This document shows positions 61,079 through 64,000 of a stretch of 64,000 nucleotides of DNA, piece after piece. Origin of the DNA: Hyphomicrobiales bacterium (GTDB lineage Bacteria > Pseudomonadota > Alphaproteobacteria > Rhizobiales > Xanthobacteraceae); the NCBI GenBank assembly GCA_017305665.1, contig JAFKKH010000023.1, forward strand, positions 1 to 64,000, given 5' to 3'. Numbering within the stretch: the first letter of the stretch is position 1; every line of letters begins with the position of its first letter. The notes under the pieces were generated by a model. It worked only from the letters and a program-made list of their open reading frames with translations, was not told the origin of the DNA and did not search any database. Both the position numbers and the translations under genes were made by a program.

Positions 61079-61277
61079 AATAGGTGCGGGTTCGAACCTA
61101 TTCCTGACATTTCGACTCTTTGATGATCTGAATCTCGAAATTTCAGCGTCACGCGAACGCCGGCATCGACGCCACGTCAAAAACTAAGTCATTGAAAAAA
61201 AGAGCCGCTTTCTGAATCCAACATTTCGAGAGTCGAAATATCAGTCATCGAAAATAGGTTCGGGTTCGAGCCTATTT
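61079..61277. repeat. hairpins and ATTTCGA heptamers, origin-like
   Basis: Two similar hairpins (AATAGG...CCTATT at 61079-61102 and AAATAGG...CCTATTT at 61252-61277, both with GGTTCGA-type loops) frame four copies of ATTTCGA/TCGAAAT (61109, 61135, 61223, 61233), the last two forming a palindrome around GAG. The left and right parts are inverted copies of one another. The pattern suits an origin, attachment site or operator cluster. Confidence 0.6.
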
Positions 61278-61742
61278 CTTTTTCCTCGGCCACTCTGCGC
61301 CGCCACCCTCGTCAGCGAAATCGCTTGGATCGGGCTCGTAGCCCGGCGGCAGCGGCGGCGGCTTCCAGCCTGGCGGACGCACCGGCGGTGGCGGCATTCC
61401 TCGGCGCGGCGCCGGCGCCGGTGCGCCACCGATGACTTTTCCCCACAGTTGAGCGAATGAATCCGGCGTGCCCAGAGGCGGTGCCGACGGCGCCTCGCGC
61501 TGGATCCGCCGACCACCGTGGTCAAGCAAAGGCTCGGCTGCCTGCTGGTTCACGAGCGCGATCATGCTCCGCTCGACCAGCAACGACCGCGTGATGCCGT
61601 TGTCGCCCGCCAGGCGGGTCAACTCGTCCATCAGGTCCGGATGAACCCGAATGACGAGCCTTTCGGTCCTCAGCGTGGATGGATCCTGCCGCGGACGGCC
61701 GCCGACGTTCTCGCGGGGTTTCCTTGTCGCCTTCTTAACCAT
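61272..61742 (-). CDS. ribbon-helix-helix DNA-binding protein with Pro-rich tail
   Basis: A protein of about 156 residues from ATG 61742. RTERLVIRVHPDLMDELTRL then AGDNGITRSLLVERSMI is a ribbon-helix-helix (CopG/Arc-type) fold. The rest is proline-rich and disordered (PPPPVRPPGWKPPPLPPGY). Small RHH proteins control copy number or partition. It may bind the palindromes in the adjacent 61.0-61.3 kb region. Confidence 0.7.
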   Translation of the reverse strand: MVKKATRKPRENVGGRPRQDPSTLRTERLVIRVHPDLMDELTRLAGDNGITRSLLVERSMIALVNQQAAEPLLDHGGRRIQREAPSAPPLGTPDSFAQLWGKVIGGAPAPAPRRGMPPPPVRPPGWKPPPLPPGYEPDPSDFADEGGGAEWPRKKK

Positions 61743-61825
61743 GCACAGCCTTAGTGTTTGCTTTTTAGGTCTTTCTGTTGCACCAATAACCGTCAATGAT
61801 GGCATCTTGGCACACCGGCAGTACC

Positions 61826-61951
61826 ATGGATTTCAAGGATTCGAAAGCAGCAGCACTGGAAGCCTACTGGCTCCAGACCGTGCTCGATGACCGTGCTGAA
61901 TCTGCTCCGCCACCGGCGCCCGTCGATCGGGAGGCCAGCGATGAACAGTGA
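61826..61951 (+). CDS. 41-residue small protein coupled to the AAA+ gene
   Basis: MDFKDSKAAALEAYWLQTVL, then DDRAESAPPPAPVDREASDE Q and TGA. It overlaps the start of the AAA+ gene by 11 bases, so it is translationally coupled to it. Acidic, helical N-terminus and Pro-rich end. Possibly a partner or regulator of the ATPase. Confidence 0.55.
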   Translation: MDFKDSKAAALEAYWLQTVLDDRAESAPPPAPVDREASDEQ

Positions 61952-63329
61952 TTTCGAAGCTGCCAATCTCCCGTTGCCGATCGCACTGTTGCTGCTGGAT
62001 CGATGGGATGACGCCTATGCGTATTTGCTAAATGAGACCAAGCTGACGCTGGCTGGCCGCTTCCTCGTGATGCCGGAAAGCATCAAATACGACCCCACCA
62101 TTGTGGATCGCGAGCCACTGCGACAGGCGATGCTGTTGTTCGCCGAATCCTTGGCCGGGCACGGTGAGCGCGATAGAGGCTTGCTGGCGCTGGCGTGGCG
62201 CATGCTCACGGTCGATCCGCAAAAGCCGGATACGTTCGCTGCAGTGATGCCGCCGCTGGCGTTCCTCGCGAAGCATTTCACCGACGTCACCGACACGAAG
62301 CTGCGCGAACAGATCGATGCGCGCCTGCGCGTCTGGTGGCGTGCCGCGGATGGCAAATATAAAGACTCCGATGTTTCGATGTTTCGCATCGCGGACGTCG
62401 ACACACGCCCGTCAGCGCTCTGCATCGACGATCCAGATGTCGCCACTGACAGCCCGCAGCAGCCGGAGGTGAAGGGTCCAAGTGTTGTCGTGCTGTCGAA
62501 GGCCGGCGCCGTGACGAAGGGTCTTGCGAACGACTGGAAGTCCATGATCGGCCAGGCGATCCCATTGGTCGTCTGCGCCGATGCCGCAGCCGTGCGTCGC
62601 GATCTCTACGTCGAGTATCCGCACGCCACCCAGGCTATTGACCTGCTGACACGCGACCTGCGCGATGACCAGCCCGTGCGTCTGCGGCCAACGTTGCTTG
62701 TCGGCCCGCCCGGCGGCGGAAAGTCGCGTCTCGTGCGACGCCTCGGCGAAATCCTCGGCCTCTATATGTACCGTTACGATGCCACCGCAGTTGCAGACAA
62801 CATGTTCGGCGGACTGTCCAAAGGCTGGGGGAGTGCGCATCCGTCGGTGCCTGCGCGCGCAGTTCAAACGTCGATGCAGGCCAATCCGATCGTGATGGTT
62901 GATGAGATCGAGAAGGCCGCCGACAGCACGTACAACGGCAACCTTTGGCATTCCTTGGTGCCGTTTTTAGAAAAAGAGACTTCGTCTCGATACCGAGAAG
63001 TCGGCATCGATGCTGAGCTCGATCTCTCGCACGTCAATCATGTCGCCACCGCCAACGCCGTCGACCGTTTGCCGTCGCCGCTGCGGGATCGCTATCGCAT
63101 GATCCGCGTGCCGTCTCCGACTCTGGCGCACCTGCCGGCGCTGGCCGTCCAGGTGATGCGGGATCTCGCGCGCGATGACGATGCGAGGTCTTACGACGAG
63201 CCGCTGGCCGGCGATGAACTCGACATCATCGGCCGGGCCTGGGCGCGGGAGCGGTTCTCCATGCGCAAGCTGCAGCGCCTGGTCGCCGCGACGCTCGATG
63301 CGCGCGACGCCTGCGCACCGCGGCACTGA
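61941..63329 (+). CDS. AAA+ ATPase (Lon-like/MoxR-like) of the mobile element
   Basis: A protein of 462 residues from ATG 61941. Walker A GPPGGGKS near 255-262, Walker B IVMVDE near 317-322, a sensor-1-like VATANAVDRLPSPLRDRYR and an arginine finger region after it. The Lon-like order (arginine after LRDR) suggests remodelling or loading activity. The N-terminal 200 residues are an alpha-helical domain without a known family. Followed by a run of coupled small genes. Confidence 0.75.
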   Translation: MNSDFEAANLPLPIALLLLDRWDDAYAYLLNETKLTLAGRFLVMPESIKYDPTIVDREPLRQAMLLFAESLAGHGERDRGLLALAWRMLTVDPQKPDTFAAVMPPLAFLAKHFTDVTDTKLREQIDARLRVWWRAADGKYKDSDVSMFRIADVDTRPSALCIDDPDVATDSPQQPEVKGPSVVVLSKAGAVTKGLANDWKSMIGQAIPLVVCADAAAVRRDLYVEYPHATQAIDLLTRDLRDDQPVRLRPTLLVGPPGGGKSRLVRRLGEILGLYMYRYDATAVADNMFGGLSKGWGSAHPSVPARAVQTSMQANPIVMVDEIEKAADSTYNGNLWHSLVPFLEKETSSRYREVGIDAELDLSHVNHVATANAVDRLPSPLRDRYRMIRVPSPTLAHLPALAVQVMRDLARDDDARSYDEPLAGDELDIIGRAWARERFSMRKLQRLVAATLDARDACAPRH

Positions 63330-63343
63330 ATGGAGTTGTCTAT

Positions 63344-63634
63344 ATGCACAGCGTTAAACAACTCAAATCCGATTTCGACAGCTACCTCCGCGGCGAAGGT
63401 CCGTCGGTAGTCGAGCTCGCGCCGGCGCCGCTGCTCGATGAGTGGAATGTCGTCATTTCAGACTACTGTGGCGACTATCAGTTGTATCTCTCCGGTGAGG
63501 TCTCTGGACATCCATCCATCGATAACGGCCATTGTTCTACGTCGGCTGTCGTCTGGCTCGATCCGAAAGAGCGCTGGGCCCGCACGACGTCGCGCGTGTA
63601 CCAGCTCGGCAAGCGCGCGGAGACGGCAGAATGA
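63344..63634 (+). CDS. hypothetical protein, intact paralogue of the 25793 fragment
   Basis: A protein of 96 residues: HSVKQLKSDFDSYLRGEG, then YQLYLSGEVSGHPSIDNGHC, TSAVVWLDPKERWARTTS. Shares the LSGEV...GHC...TSAxxWLDP core with the fragment at 25793. Starts 14 bases after the AAA+ gene; its stop overlaps the next start. Confidence 0.7.
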   Translation: MHSVKQLKSDFDSYLRGEGPSVVELAPAPLLDEWNVVISDYCGDYQLYLSGEVSGHPSIDNGHCSTSAVVWLDPKERWARTTSRVYQLGKRAETAE

Positions 63635-63897
63635 GCCGCGAGTACATCTGGCTGAAGTGGCGCACGCTGAAGGAGGTCGCCTCCGACGATCCGCGCGTGC
63701 TCGCAGCCCTGCGGAAGTACCACGCCGACGAGGTCATGATGGGAGCTGCGACGCAGGAGGACACGCCGGCGCAGAAGGACGCCCTGTGCGAGATGATCGA
63801 CGCGATCGCTGAGAACGGCGGTGCGATCATCAACGCCTGGACCATGCGGCCGATGACGGCGGAGCAGGCGAAGAAGTACGTGAAGGAGTCGACATGA
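63631..63897 (+). CDS. small hypothetical protein
   Basis: A protein of 88 residues: SREYIWLKWRTLKEVASDD, KYHADEVMMGAATQEDTPAQ, INAWTMRPMTAEQAKKYV. ATGA overlaps at both ends. Helical; no family known. Confidence 0.65.
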   Translation: MSREYIWLKWRTLKEVASDDPRVLAALRKYHADEVMMGAATQEDTPAQKDALCEMIDAIAENGGAIINAWTMRPMTAEQAKKYVKEST

Positions 63898-64000
63898 GAG
63901 CTTTCACGCTGCTGGAGGGTGAGACAAGCGCGCGGATGATCCGCGTGCGCGGCAACGGTACCATCATCGTACACGAGGGCGGAAGACGCAGGCTGCACGC
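63894..64000 (+). CDS. start of a gene cut by the window end
   Basis: MRAFTLLEGETSARMIRVRG, then TIIVHEGGRRRLHA; open to the end of the window. It overlaps the previous stop (ATGA). Only about 35 codons are visible. Confidence 0.5.
   Translation, partial: MRAFTLLEGETSARMIRVRGNGTIIVHEGGRRRLH

Noticed and set aside
61079-61102. GGTTCGAA-like tRNA T-arm and possible tRNA attachment site
   Set aside because: No acceptor, D or anticodon arm fits; the sequence forms its own hairpin and has a second copy at 61252.

Overview
The window looks like an alphaproteobacterial chromosome, most likely a Nitrobacteraceae relative (Bradyrhizobium / Rhodopseudomonas / Afipia type). The evidence is family resemblance, not a database search: a short XRE regulator, a paired family of small 'KSTGP'-type proteins, an HXXEE membrane protein, a MAPEG protein, and many small secreted proteins of kinds common in that group. 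No rRNA, tRNA or CRISPR array was recognised.

Region 1 (1-0.9 kb) is IS66 debris, with two tnpB fragments fused tail to tail. Region 2 (0.9-19.5 kb) is a surface-polysaccharide (O-antigen-like) locus: a capsule-type glycosyltransferase, a Wzx-like flippase, a Wzy-like polymerase, a 669-residue membrane protein, RmlA, RmlB and a WecE-type aminotransferase (dTDP-4-amino-4,6-dideoxygalactose), two methyltransferases, a GT2 glycosyltransferase with C-terminal membrane segments, an SMR-like small transporter and an O-antigen-ligase-like protein. Inside it lies an acylation cassette: a free-standing acyl carrier protein, a KAS III, an LpxD-like left-handed-beta-helix acyltransferase, and two paralogues of an unrecognised ~185-residue family, one carrying a -1 frameshift. 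I infer that these acylate the amino sugar from a carrier-bound acyl chain. Region 3 (19.5-23.4 kb) is a scrap zone with a duplicated ligase 3' end, a chimeric XRE gene and broken small genes around one intact class III CoA-transferase.

Region 4 (23.4-34.3 kb) and region 7 (57.3-64.0 kb) look like parts of one phage- or plasmid-like mobile element: tightly overlapping small genes (many ATGA/TTGA junctions), two metallophosphoesterases beside a PcfJ-like protein, HTH and zinc-ribbon proteins, a RepA-like replicase, a ribbon-helix-helix protein and an AAA+ ATPase. Two things tie the halves together: a shared palindrome (GAAGCTAA-N6-TTAGCTTC at 23348, 34298 and 61038) and a small-protein paralogue present in both. 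Repeat arrays flank the replicase gene on both sides and are origin-like.

Region 5 (34.4-50.5 kb) is a mosaic: an IS5-type transposase, an HXXEE protein, a decayed rolling-circle Rep gene, several small secreted or envelope proteins (autotransporter-like, PilZ, M15 peptidase, collagen-like lipoprotein, MAPEG, two paralogues of an unknown secreted family), a broken serine recombinase, and two tail-fibre or adhesin-like genes. Region 6 (50.7-57.1 kb) holds two IS5-superfamily elements (one with a passenger gene whose last codons lie in the terminal repeat), a LuxR-type regulator, a nuclease-fold-like protein and a chemotaxis receptor.

A recurring oddity is decay by point change. Five otherwise continuous reading frames each carry one in-frame TAG or TGA (24420, 27510, 33744, 49905, 56609), and several others carry one or more frameshifts. 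Resequencing would separate true pseudogenes from errors.
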